This document shows, piece by piece, positions 8,473 to 17,214 of a stretch of DNA of 64,000 nt. The stretch lies in NCBI RefSeq assembly GCF_000993785.3, contig NZ_CP009922.3:4526001-4590000 (forward strand), given 5' to 3'. Position 1 is the stretch's first letter; each line of letters begins with the position of its first letter. Under the pieces are notes generated by a model. The model did no database searches. It saw only the letters and a list, made by a program, of their open reading frames with translations, and was not told where the DNA came from. The DNA is from Streptomyces xiamenensis (GTDB lineage Bacteria; Actinomycetota; Actinomycetes; Streptomycetales; Streptomycetaceae). The position numbers and the translations under genes were made by a program.

Positions 8473-10179
8473 TCAGATGGGCTCCGTCCCCTGCCGCAGC
8501 CGGAACCAGTAGAAGCCGTGCCCGGCCAGGGTCAGCAGATACGGCAGCGAGCCGATCGCGGGGAACCGCACCCCGCCGATGAGTTCCACCGGATACCGCC
8601 CCTCCCACATCCGCAGATCCAGCTCGGTGGGCTGCGAGAAGCGGGAGAAGTTGTGCACGCACAGCACCAGGTCGTCCCCGTGCTCGCGCAGAAAGGCCAG
8701 CACCGAGGGGTTGGACGAGGGCAGTTCGGCGTACGTCCCCAGGCCGAACGCCGGATTCTGCTTGCGGATCTCCACCATGCGCCGCGTCCAGTGCAGCAGC
8801 GAGGACGGTGAACTCATCGCCGCCTCGACATTGGTGACCTGGTACCCGTGCACCGGGTCCATGATGGTCGGCAGGAAGAGCCGCCCCGGGTCACAGGTGG
8901 AGAAGCCGGCGTTGCGGTCCGGCGTCCACTGCATGGGGGTGCGCACCGCGTCCCGGTCGCCCAGCCAGATGTTGTCCCCCATCCCGATCTCGTCCCCGTA
9001 ATAGAGGATCGGTGAGCCGGGCAGGGACAGCAGCAGCGCCGTGAACAGCTCGATCTGATTGCGGTCGTTGTCCAGCAGAGTGGCCAGCCGGCGCCGGATC
9101 CCGATGTTGGCGCGCATCCGCGGGTCCTTGGCGTACTCCGCGTACATGTAGTCGCGCTCCTCGTCGGTGACCATTTCCAGGGTCAGCTCGTCGTGGTTGC
9201 GCAGAAAGATCCCCCACTGGCAGCCGGAGGGGATCTGCGGGGTCTTGGCGAGGATTTCCGAGACCGGATAGCGCGATTCGCGGCGCACCGCCATGAAGAT
9301 GCGCGGCATCACCGGGAAGTGGAACGCCATGTGGCATTCGTCGCCGCCCTTGGCGTAGTCGCCGAAGTAGTCGACGACGTCCTCCGGCCACTGATTGGCC
9401 TCGGCCAGCAGCACCGTGTCCGGATAGTCGCGGTCGATCTCGGCCCGCACCTGTTTGAGGAAGTTGTGCGAGGCCGGGAGGTTCTCGCAGTTGGTGCCCT
9501 CCTCGGCGTACAGATACGGCACCGCGTCGAGCCGGAAGCCGTCGATGCCCAGGTCGAGCCAGAATCGCAGGGCGGCGATCATCTCCTTGCGCACCGCCGG
9601 GTTCTCGTAGTTGAGATCCGGCTGGTGCGAGAAGAAGCGGTGGAAGTAGTACTGCTTGCGCACCGGGTCGAAGGTCCAGTTGGACGCCTCGGTGTCGACG
9701 AAGATGATCCGGGCGTCCGGATAGCCCTTGTCGTCGTCGGCCCACATGTAGTAGTCGCCGTACGGGCCCTGCGGATCGCGGCGCGACTCCTGGAACCAGC
9801 GGTGCTGATCGCTGGTGTGATTCATGACCATGTCGATGATGACGCGCATGCCACGGCTGTGGGCGGCGTCCACGAACTGCACGAAGTCCGCCAGATCGCC
9901 GAACTCGGGAAGCACCGCCCCGTAGTCGGAGACGTCATAGCCCCCGTCCCGCAGGGGTGATTCGAAGAACGGCGGCAGCCACAGGCAGTCGACCCCGAGC
10001 CATTGCAGATAGTCGAGCTTCGACGTCAGGCCCTTGAGATCCCCGACCCCGTCCCCGTTGCTGTCCTGGAAGGAGCGGACGAGGACCTCGTAGAACACCG
10101 CGCGCTTGAACCACTGAGGGTCCCGGTCGCGGGCTGGCGTGTCCTCGAAGGTGTCGAGGACCGGCTCATTGACGCTCAT
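8473..10179 (-). CDS. treS: Trehalose synthase TreS (maltose alpha-D-glucosyltransferase)
   Basis: A 568-residue GH13 enzyme that interconverts trehalose and maltose. Visible features are the start of the barrel (AVFYEVLVRSFQDSNGDG), DMVMNHTSDQHRWF, the nucleophile segment GIDGFRLDAVPYLY, the acid/base segment VLLAEANQWPED, and FLRNHDELTLEM with the third catalytic Asp nearby. An upstream in-frame extension exists, but ATG 10179 follows GGAGGG and matches the usual TreS N terminus. The start lies inside the 3' end of glgE (14 bp overlap), so it is co-translated with the maltosyltransferase it feeds. Confidence 0.95.
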   Translation of the reverse strand: MSVNEPVLDTFEDTPARDRDPQWFKRAVFYEVLVRSFQDSNGDGVGDLKGLTSKLDYLQWLGVDCLWLPPFFESPLRDGGYDVSDYGAVLPEFGDLADFVQFVDAAHSRGMRVIIDMVMNHTSDQHRWFQESRRDPQGPYGDYYMWADDDKGYPDARIIFVDTEASNWTFDPVRKQYYFHRFFSHQPDLNYENPAVRKEMIAALRFWLDLGIDGFRLDAVPYLYAEEGTNCENLPASHNFLKQVRAEIDRDYPDTVLLAEANQWPEDVVDYFGDYAKGGDECHMAFHFPVMPRIFMAVRRESRYPVSEILAKTPQIPSGCQWGIFLRNHDELTLEMVTDEERDYMYAEYAKDPRMRANIGIRRRLATLLDNDRNQIELFTALLLSLPGSPILYYGDEIGMGDNIWLGDRDAVRTPMQWTPDRNAGFSTCDPGRLFLPTIMDPVHGYQVTNVEAAMSSPSSLLHWTRRMVEIRKQNPAFGLGTYAELPSSNPSVLAFLREHGDDLVLCVHNFSRFSQPTELDLRMWEGRYPVELIGGVRFPAIGSLPYLLTLAGHGFYWFRLRQGTEPI

Positions 10180-12211
10180 GTTTGGGTGACCCTCCGGTCT
10201 GTGAGGACGGTCGCAGGGCGAAGATGTGCGCCGACGGGGTGTGCGCGTCCGCACGCTCCGGACCGAGCCGCACATAGTTTTCCCTGCCCCAGTAATAGGT
10301 CTCACCGGTGAGCTGGTCGCACACCGGGAAGGGCTCGGCTCCACTCTCCTGAGCGAAAGTGAGACCACACCCCTTGAGTTCCGACATGTCCAACGAGACC
10401 GTCGCTTCGTGGGTGTGGTGCGGATCGAGGTTGACCACGATGAGCACGGTGTCGGCGTGCGGTGTCCGGGTGCGCTTGGAGTAGGCCAGGATGTGCTCGT
10501 TGTCGGTGCGGTGGAAGTGAAGATCGCGCAACTGGCGCAACGCCGGGTGCGCCCGGCGCAAGCGGTTGAGCGCCCCGATCAAAGGGATGATGTTGTTGCC
10601 CGATTTACGGGCCGCGGCCCAGTCCCGTGGCCGCAGCTGATACTTCTCGGAGTCCGCGTACTCCTCGGAGCCGGGACCGGCGGCCGTGCCCTCGCACAGT
10701 TCGTAGCCCGCGTACATCCCCCACGAAGGGGAGAGCGTGGCGGCGAGCACAGCGCGGATCTCGAAGGCCGTGCGCCCGCCGGTCTGCAGATAGGCGTGCA
10801 GGATGTCGGGCGTGTTCACGAAGAAGTTGGGCCGCATGTACGGGGCCGACTCGCCGCTCAGCTCGGTGAGGTACTCGGTGAGCTCCGCCTTGGTGGTGCG
10901 CCAGGTGAAATAGGTGTACGACTGCTGGAAGCCGATCTGCGCCAGCGTGCGCATCATGGCGGGCCGGGTGAACGCCTCGGCCAGGAAGATGACGTCCGGG
11001 TCGGTGCGGTTGATCTCCGCGATGACCTTCTCCCAGAACACCACCGGCTTGGTGTGCGGATTGTCCACCCGGAAGACGCGTACCCCGTGCGCCATCCAGA
11101 ACCGCAGCACGCGCAGCGTCTCGGTGACCAGGCCGCGGAAATCCTGTTCGAAGGAGATCGGGTAGATGTCCTGGTACTTCTTGGGCGGGTTCTCGGCGAA
11201 GGCGATCGAGCCGTCGGCGCGCTTGTGGAACCATTCCGGATGCTGCTTCACCCACGGGTGATCAGGGCTGCACTGGAGTGCGAAATCCAGGGCCACTTCC
11301 ATGTCGAGCGACCGCGCCGTCGCCACGAAGTGGTCGAAATCCTCCAGTGTTCCCAGGTCCGGGTGGATCGCGTCGTGCCCGCCGTCCCCCGAGCCGATCG
11401 CCCACGGGCAGCCGACATCGTCCGGGCCCGCCGTCAGCGCCCCGTTCGCACCCTTGCGGAACGCCGTCCCGATCGGGTGCACCGGGGGCAGGTACACCAC
11501 GTCGAAGCCCATCGCCGCGATGTCCTTCAGCCGGCGGGCCGCGCCGCGCAGGGTGCCCGAGACCGGGGGCGCGTGCCGGCGTACCACCGCGCCCTCCGAG
11601 CGCGGGAACATCTCGTACCACGATCCGAACAGCGCCCGCTCGCGCTCCACCATGAGCGGCATCGGGCGTGCCGAGCTGATCAGTTCACGCAGCGGATGCC
11701 GGCCGAGCACCGTGGTGACCTCGGGGGCCAGCGCAGCGGCCAGCCGGGCGGCGCCGGACAGGGTGGTGTCGGCCAGCGCGTCCGCGGCCACCGCGATGAT
11801 CTCCCGGCCCTCGCTCTTGGGCACCCCGGCCGCCGCCTCGCGCAGCAGCGCCGATCCCTCGAGCAACGTCAGTTCGGTGTCGATGCCGGCCGGGATCTTG
11901 ATCTTCGCGGCGTGCCGCCAGGTGGCCACCGGGTCGGCCCACGCTTCCACCGTGTACGTCCAGCGGCCCTCGGCGTCCGGGGTGATGTCCGCGCCCCAGC
12001 GGTCGGTGCCGGGCGCCAGTTCGCGCATCGGGATCCACGGGCCGCCGCGGCCCGCCGGGTCGCGCAGCACCACATTCGCCCCCACCGCGCCCGCTCCCTC
12101 CCGGAAGACGGTGGCGCTGACCTGGAATGTCTCGCCCGGTACGGCCTTGACGGGCCGTCTGCCGCATTCGATGCGCGGCTGGACGTCGAGAACGGGAATT
12201 CGACCGATCAT
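10166..12211 (-). CDS. glgE: Alpha-1,4-glucan:maltose-1-phosphate maltosyltransferase GlgE
   Basis: A 681-residue GH13_3 enzyme that extends alpha-1,4-glucan with maltosyl units from maltose 1-phosphate. The catalytic segment FRVDNPHTKPVVFW places the nucleophile at Asp383. Glu412 in FLAEAFTRPAMM is the acid/base, the same 29-residue separation as in S. coelicolor GlgE (D394/E423, from memory). The N-terminal domain (IGRIPVLDVQP) and the Streptomyces-type length are complete. ATG 12211 follows GAGGTGA. It heads the glgE-treS-mak-glgB operon and is divergent from a peptide-transport operon with a 256 bp shared upstream region. Confidence 0.96.
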   Translation of the reverse strand: MIGRIPVLDVQPRIECGRRPVKAVPGETFQVSATVFREGAGAVGANVVLRDPAGRGGPWIPMRELAPGTDRWGADITPDAEGRWTYTVEAWADPVATWRHAAKIKIPAGIDTELTLLEGSALLREAAAGVPKSEGREIIAVAADALADTTLSGAARLAAALAPEVTTVLGRHPLRELISSARPMPLMVERERALFGSWYEMFPRSEGAVVRRHAPPVSGTLRGAARRLKDIAAMGFDVVYLPPVHPIGTAFRKGANGALTAGPDDVGCPWAIGSGDGGHDAIHPDLGTLEDFDHFVATARSLDMEVALDFALQCSPDHPWVKQHPEWFHKRADGSIAFAENPPKKYQDIYPISFEQDFRGLVTETLRVLRFWMAHGVRVFRVDNPHTKPVVFWEKVIAEINRTDPDVIFLAEAFTRPAMMRTLAQIGFQQSYTYFTWRTTKAELTEYLTELSGESAPYMRPNFFVNTPDILHAYLQTGGRTAFEIRAVLAATLSPSWGMYAGYELCEGTAAGPGSEEYADSEKYQLRPRDWAAARKSGNNIIPLIGALNRLRRAHPALRQLRDLHFHRTDNEHILAYSKRTRTPHADTVLIVVNLDPHHTHEATVSLDMSELKGCGLTFAQESGAEPFPVCDQLTGETYYWGRENYVRLGPERADAHTPSAHIFALRPSSQTGGSPKHERQ

Positions 12212-12330
12212 CTGCGAATCACCTCATAGGCGTTGGAGGTGGGTATTTACTGTTCTCTTCGTGTCTTTGTCCTTTCTATATGTTTCGTGACTTGCTGGGG
12301 GGTTTGCGTCCGACGGCCCCCGGGGCGCGT

Positions 12331-12348
12331 TCACCCGTGTGGGGGTGA
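12331..12348. promoter_or_regulatory. Inverted repeat in the glgE/ABC transporter intergenic region
   Basis: TCACCC and GGGTGA, six bases apart, form a perfect dyad between the divergent glgE and substrate-binding-protein genes. It is a candidate operator; the regulator is unknown. Confidence 0.35.
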
Positions 12349-12391
12349 GTGGGCCCGAAGTCTCAGCTCTGTATCGCCGTTCATTCCACTG

Positions 12392-12420
12392 TTCACAGCT
12401 ATGCACTAGCGCAGTAATGT
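12392..12420 (+). promoter_or_regulatory. Promoter of the peptide ABC transporter operon
   Basis: TTCACA (12392-12397) and TAATGT (12415-12420), with a 17 bp spacer, match a housekeeping sigma-70 promoter. Transcription would start near 12427, giving a leader of about 40 bases before ATG 12468. Confidence 0.6.
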
Positions 12421-12467
12421 GCGCTCCACCGAAACGCCATACCACCACCGACCCTTCGAGGTGGACG

Positions 12468-14141
12468 ATGTCCATAGCAAGACCCAAGGCCGTGCGGATG
12501 CTCGCGGCCATCTTCGCGATCAGCGTGATCGCGACCGGCTGCTCCAGCGACCGCGACAACGGAGACTCCAAGGGGTCCGGTTCCACCGGGACCTTCGTCT
12601 TCGGCGCCGCGGGCGACCCCGCCTCCCTTGACCCCTCGCTGGCCAGTGATGGAGAGAGCTTCCGGATCACCCGGCAGGTCTTCGAAACACTGATCGACCA
12701 CAAGTCGGGCACCTCCGAGATGGAGGGCGGCCTCGCCGACACGTGGGAGAGCAACGACGCCGGCACCGAGTGGACGTTCAACCTCCGTGACGGAGTGACG
12801 TTCCACGACGGTTCCGACCTGACGGGTGAGGTCGTCTGCGCGAACTTCGACCGCTGGTACAACTGGACCGGCACCTACCAGAACACCACACTGTCCTATT
12901 ACTGGCAGACGATTTTCGGTGGGTTCGCGAACAACGAGAACGAGGAGACGCCGGACCCGAACTACGTCGGCTGCACCGCCCCCGATGACCTGACGGCCGT
13001 CATCGAGGTCGCCGAGCCCTCCGCCAACTACCCCGGCGGTTTCTCGCTCGCCGCGTTCGGCATCCACTCCGGCCCGGCCCTGGAGGCGTACGCCGCCGAC
13101 GAGGCCAGCGGTGAGGGCGACGCCATCACCTTCCCCGGCTACAGCCAGGAGGCCGGCACCGTCGTGGGCTCCGGCCCCTTCCGGGCCACCGGCTGGAACA
13201 AGGGCAACGGCGAGGTCACCCTCGAGCGCTTCGACGACTACTGGGGCGACAAGGCGGGGGTCGAGAAGCTCGTCTTCCAGACCATCCCCGAGGAATCCGC
13301 CCGCCGCCAGGCGCTGCAGAGCGGTGACATCCACGGCTACGACCTGGTCGCGCCCGCCGATGTGAAGACCCTCTCCGACGCGGGCTTCCAGGTCCCGACC
13401 CGCGACGTCTTCAACATCTTCTACCTGGCGTTCACCCAGGACAGCCACCCGGCGCTGGAGAACCCCGAGGTGCGCACCGCCGTCGCGCACGCCCTGGACC
13501 GGCAGAACCTCGTAGACAGCCAGCTGCCCGAGGGCGGCGTGGTGGCGACCCAGTTCATGCCCGACACCGTCGAGGGCTACTCGCAGAACGTCACCACCTA
13601 CGACTACGACCCCGAGCTGGCCCAGCAGTTGCTCGCCGACTCCGGCGAGGAGGACCTGACCTTCACCTTCTGCTACCCGACCGAGGTCACCCGCCCGTAC
13701 ATGCCGTCCCCGGCCGACCTGTACGAGCTGCTGCGCGCCGACCTGGAGGCCGTGGGGATCACCGTTCAGCCCAAGGCCCTCAAGTGGAACCCGGACTACA
13801 CCGAGGTCACCCGTGACGGCGGCTGCAACCTGTACCTGCTCGGCTGGACCGGCGACTTCAACGACGGCTACAACTTCCTGGGCACCTGGTTCGCCGGGTA
13901 CCAGAAGGAGTGGGGCTTCGAGAACCAGGACCTCTTCGACCTGCTGGAGCGCGCCTCCACCGAGCCGGACGTCGACGCCCGCACCGCCCTGTACGAGGAG
14001 GCCAACGAGTTCGTGATGGACTTCCTGCCCGGCGTGCCGATCTCCTCCTCCCCGCCGTCGATCGCCTTCTCGGCCGATGTCAACCCGCCCACCGTCTCCC
14101 CGCTGACGCAGGAGAAATTCTCCGAAGCGTCCTTCAAGTAG
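12468..14141 (+). CDS. Peptide ABC transporter substrate-binding lipoprotein (SBP family 5)
   Basis: A 557-residue lipoprotein. The signal peptide ends at the lipobox ATGC, with Cys25 as the lipidated residue. The mature part has family-5 features: the early PASLDPSLASDGESFRITRQ segment, TWESNDAGTEWTFNLRDGVTFHDG, and EVRTAVAHALDRQNLVD. ATG 12468 follows GAGGTGG; longer in-frame starts run into promoter sequence. Two permeases and two ATPases follow in the Dpp/Opp order. Substrates are most likely di- or oligopeptides, though family-5 proteins also bind other solutes. A strong hairpin after the stop probably makes it more abundant than the membrane parts. Confidence 0.92.
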   Translation: MSIARPKAVRMLAAIFAISVIATGCSSDRDNGDSKGSGSTGTFVFGAAGDPASLDPSLASDGESFRITRQVFETLIDHKSGTSEMEGGLADTWESNDAGTEWTFNLRDGVTFHDGSDLTGEVVCANFDRWYNWTGTYQNTTLSYYWQTIFGGFANNENEETPDPNYVGCTAPDDLTAVIEVAEPSANYPGGFSLAAFGIHSGPALEAYAADEASGEGDAITFPGYSQEAGTVVGSGPFRATGWNKGNGEVTLERFDDYWGDKAGVEKLVFQTIPEESARRQALQSGDIHGYDLVAPADVKTLSDAGFQVPTRDVFNIFYLAFTQDSHPALENPEVRTAVAHALDRQNLVDSQLPEGGVVATQFMPDTVEGYSQNVTTYDYDPELAQQLLADSGEEDLTFTFCYPTEVTRPYMPSPADLYELLRADLEAVGITVQPKALKWNPDYTEVTRDGGCNLYLLGWTGDFNDGYNFLGTWFAGYQKEWGFENQDLFDLLERASTEPDVDARTALYEEANEFVMDFLPGVPISSSPPSIAFSADVNPPTVSPLTQEKFSEASFK

Positions 14142-14163
14142 GGGACCCGACAGCCGGTTCCTC

Positions 14164-14205
14164 CCGCCGCCCGGCCACGCGTCATCACCCGTGGCCGGGC
14201 GGCGG
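14164..14205 (+). terminator. 16-bp perfect hairpin between binding protein and permease genes
   Basis: CCGCCGCCCGGCCACG (14164-14179) is perfectly complementary to 14190-14205 around a ten-base loop. There is no T-tract. It is probably an intra-operon attenuator or mRNA stabiliser favouring the binding protein. It covers the first GTG of the next reading frame, arguing for a start further on. Confidence 0.75.
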
Positions 14206-14243
14206 TGTGGTCCGACAAGCAAGAAAGGGGCGTTGACCTCAAG

Positions 14244-15248
14244 GTGTTGCGTCTCATCGTGCGCCGGCTCCTCCAGCTGATACCCACGCTGGCGGGCCTG
14301 TCGGTGCTGCTCTTCCTGTGGCTCAACCGCCTGCCCGGCGGCCCCACCGCCGCCCTGCTGGGCGAGCGCGCCACCGAGGCCGACCGCCGGCAGATCGAGG
14401 CCGCCCTCGGCCTGGACCAGCCCGTACTCGTGCAGTACGGCCGGTTCCTGCGCCGTCTCGTCTCCCTCGACCTCGGAACCTCCGTCCAGACCGGCCGCCC
14501 GGTGTGGGAGGAGTTCACCACCCGCTTCCCGGCCACCGTCGAACTCGGCCTGACCGCCCTGCTCATCGCCGTCGTCGTCGGCATCCCGCTGGGCTACCTG
14601 GCCGCCGCCCGGCGCGGCACCTGGCTGGACGTCGGCGCGGTCTCCGGTTCCCTGTTGGGCATCTGCATCCCCGTCTTCTTCCTCGCCTTCCTCCTGAAGG
14701 CCGTTTTCGCCGTCAACCTCGGCTGGCTGCCCAGCGTGGGACGGCAATCCAACGACATCAACGCCACCGAGGTCACCGGATTCCGCGTGCTGGACGGGAT
14801 ACTCACCGGAGAGTTCGACGCCTCCTGGGACGCGATCACCCACCTGATCCTGCCCTCGCTGGCCCTGGCCTCCATCCCGCTGGCGATCATCGTGCGGATG
14901 ACCCGCGCCTCCGTCCTGGAAGTGCTCAGCGAGGACTACGTGCGCACCGCCGAGTCCAAGGGCCTCAAGCGGCAGGTCGTCCGCGCCCGGCACGTGCTGC
15001 GCAACGCCCTGCTGCCGGTCGTCACCACCATCGGCCTGCTCACCGGACAACTGCTGTCCGGCGCCGTGCTCACCGAATCCGTCTTCGCCTTCAACGGCAT
15101 CGGAAACTTCCTGCGCACCGCCATCGACGGCCGTGACTACCCCGTGCTCATGGGCTTCATCATGTTCATCGCACTGCTCTATGTCGTCATCAATCTGCTG
15201 GTGGACCTGGCGTACAGCCTGATCGACCCGAGGGTGCGGGTGCACTGA
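14244..15248 (+). CDS. Peptide ABC transporter permease (DppB-like)
   Basis: A 334-residue inner-membrane permease of the BPD_transp_1 family. The N terminus (LRLIVRRLLQLIPTLAGLSVLLF) is the usual DppB first helix. The EAA loop (RMTRASVLEVLSEDYVRTAESKGLKR) contacts an ATPase, and DPRVRVH ends the protein. I chose GTG 14244, although AAAGGGG lies 13 bases upstream, because the alternative GTG at 14205 is inside the hairpin. The stop overlaps the next start by one base (TGATG). Confidence 0.9.
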   Translation: MLRLIVRRLLQLIPTLAGLSVLLFLWLNRLPGGPTAALLGERATEADRRQIEAALGLDQPVLVQYGRFLRRLVSLDLGTSVQTGRPVWEEFTTRFPATVELGLTALLIAVVVGIPLGYLAAARRGTWLDVGAVSGSLLGICIPVFFLAFLLKAVFAVNLGWLPSVGRQSNDINATEVTGFRVLDGILTGEFDASWDAITHLILPSLALASIPLAIIVRMTRASVLEVLSEDYVRTAESKGLKRQVVRARHVLRNALLPVVTTIGLLTGQLLSGAVLTESVFAFNGIGNFLRTAIDGRDYPVLMGFIMFIALLYVVINLLVDLAYSLIDPRVRVH

Positions 15249-16198
15249 TGAGTACCAAGACCACAAAAATCGACCGGCTCGCCGAGCTGACCGCCCAGCG
15301 CGAGTCCACCGCCGGCGCCAGCCTGTGGACCGAGGCGCTGCGCCGGCTGCGTTCCTCCAAGATGGCCCTGATCGGCGGCGTCATCATCGCCGTCTTCATC
15401 GTGCTGGCGATCATCGGCCCCTGGATCGCCCCGCACAACCCGATCCTGCAGTGGCGCGGCGAGGTGTTCCTCAACCAGAACATCTTCGTCGGCTCCCGCT
15501 CCGAGAACTGGCTGGGCCTGGACCACCTGGGCCGCGACCAGTTCTCCCGGATGCTGGTCGGCGCCCGCCAGACGCTGCTCGTCGGCATCGTCGCCACCCT
15601 GCTCGGCTTCACCGCCGGCGCTCTGATCGGCGGCCTGTCCGGCGCCGCACTCGCCTTCGGCGGCAAGATCGGCCGGCGCATCGACACCGTCGTCATGCGC
15701 TTCATCGACATGGTGCTGGCGCTGCCCTCGCTGCTGCTGGCCGTCAGCATCGCGGCCATCCTGGGCCAGTCGCTGACCACGGTGATGATCGCGGTCGGGG
15801 TGGCGCAGATCCCGATCTTCGCCCGGCTGCTGCGCGGCTCCATGCTCGCGCAGTCCAACTCCGACTATGTGCTGGCCGCCCGCTCCCTGGGCGTACGCCG
15901 GCGGCGCATCGTCACCGCGCACGTGCTGCCCAACTCCCTGGGCCCGGTCATCGTGCAGTCCACCCTCGCGCTGGCCACCGCCATCATCGAGGCCGCCGCC
16001 CTGTCCTACCTCGGCCTGGGCAACCCGGACGCCGCCCAGCCCGAATGGGGCGTCATGCTCGTGCAGGCCCAGCCGTACTTCGACCACGCGCCGATGATGG
16101 CGCTCTACCCGGCGCTCGGCATCATCATCACCGCACTGGGCTTCACCCTGCTGGGCGAGGCGATGCGCGAAGCCCTCGACCCGAAACTGCGGAGCTGA
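15248..16198 (+). CDS. Peptide ABC transporter permease (DppC-like)
   Basis: A 316-residue second permease. It opens with the cytoplasmic SLWTEALRRLRSSKMALIGG typical of DppC proteins, followed by DHLGRDQFSRMLVGARQTL. The EAA loop is SDYVLAARSLGVRRRRI, and the end is GFTLLGEAMREALDPKLRS. It forms the transmembrane channel with the DppB-like partner. Translation is coupled on both sides by TGATG overlaps. Confidence 0.92.
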   Translation: MSTKTTKIDRLAELTAQRESTAGASLWTEALRRLRSSKMALIGGVIIAVFIVLAIIGPWIAPHNPILQWRGEVFLNQNIFVGSRSENWLGLDHLGRDQFSRMLVGARQTLLVGIVATLLGFTAGALIGGLSGAALAFGGKIGRRIDTVVMRFIDMVLALPSLLLAVSIAAILGQSLTTVMIAVGVAQIPIFARLLRGSMLAQSNSDYVLAARSLGVRRRRIVTAHVLPNSLGPVIVQSTLALATAIIEAAALSYLGLGNPDAAQPEWGVMLVQAQPYFDHAPMMALYPALGIIITALGFTLLGEAMREALDPKLRS

Positions 16199-17214
16199 TG
16201 AGCATGCCACCGGAACCACCACTGCTGAGCGTGGAAGACCTCACGGTCACCTTCACTGGCCGGGGCCGCACCGATGTCCGCGCGGTCTCCGGGGTCTCCT
16301 TCGACGTGGCGCGCGGCCAGGTCACCGGCCTGGTCGGCGAGTCGGGCTGCGGGAAGAGCGTCACCTCGCTCGCCCTGATGGGCCTGCTGCCCAAGAAGGG
16401 CGTCACCGTCGGCGGCCGGGCCGCCTTCGAGGGCACCGACCTGCTGGGCCTGCGGCGTGAGCAGCTGCGCGACCTGCGCGGCAGCAAGCTGGCGATGATC
16501 TTCCAGGACCCGCTGTCCTCCCTCAACCCGGTCATCCCGATCGGGCTCCAGGTCACCGAGATCCTCACCCGGCACCGCGGTCTGCGCGGCGAGGCCGCCC
16601 GCAAGGAGGCCGCCGCCCTGCTGGAACGGGTCGGCATCCCCGACCCGACCCGGCGGCTCAAGGAGTACCCGCACCAGCTGTCCGGCGGGATGCGGCAGCG
16701 CGCGCTGATCGCCATGGCCGTGGCCTGCGCGCCGCAGCTGCTCATCGCGGACGAGCCGACCACCGCCCTCGACGTCACCATCCAGGCGCAGATCCTCGAA
16801 CTCCTCAAGGAACTCGTGGACCAGCAGGGCACCGCGCTGCTGATGATCACGCACGACATGGGCGTGGTCGCCGGCCTGTGCGACCGGGTCAACGTGCTGT
16901 ACGCGGGCAAGGTGGTGGAGGCCGCCGAACGCCGTCCGCTGTTCGCCGCGCCGACCCACCCGTACGCGCACGGGCTGCTGGGCTCCATACCGCGCCTGGA
17001 CGCGCCGCGCGGCGAACCGCTGAACCCGATCCGCGGCTCCATCAGCGACACCATCGCCTGGAGCGACGGCTGCGCCTTCGCCCCGCGCTGCGACTTCTAC
17101 TCCGAGCAGTGCCTGAACGGCACCCCCCAGCTGACCGAACCGCACTCCGCGGGCCACCAGGTGCGCTGCGTCCACCCCGTGGCGGCGACAGGCAAGGAAG
17201 GAGCGGACCGGTGA
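16198..17214 (+). CDS. Peptide ABC transporter ATP-binding protein (DppD-like)
   Basis: A 338-residue ATPase energising peptide uptake. It has Walker A GESGCGKS, signature LSGGMRQR, Walker B LLIADEPTTALD and the H-loop ITHDMG. The C-terminal oligopeptide-transporter extension has the conserved cysteines of CAFAPRCDFYSEQC and VRCVHP. ATG 16198 overlaps the DppC stop. The gene ends in GTGA, overlapping the start of the second ATPase. Confidence 0.94.
   Translation: MSMPPEPPLLSVEDLTVTFTGRGRTDVRAVSGVSFDVARGQVTGLVGESGCGKSVTSLALMGLLPKKGVTVGGRAAFEGTDLLGLRREQLRDLRGSKLAMIFQDPLSSLNPVIPIGLQVTEILTRHRGLRGEAARKEAAALLERVGIPDPTRRLKEYPHQLSGGMRQRALIAMAVACAPQLLIADEPTTALDVTIQAQILELLKELVDQQGTALLMITHDMGVVAGLCDRVNVLYAGKVVEAAERRPLFAAPTHPYAHGLLGSIPRLDAPRGEPLNPIRGSISDTIAWSDGCAFAPRCDFYSEQCLNGTPQLTEPHSAGHQVRCVHPVAATGKEGADR

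Noticed and set aside
12399..15266. Long minus-strand open frame opposite the peptide transporter genes
   Set aside because: Low-complexity translation with no domain; a shadow of the binding protein and permease genes.
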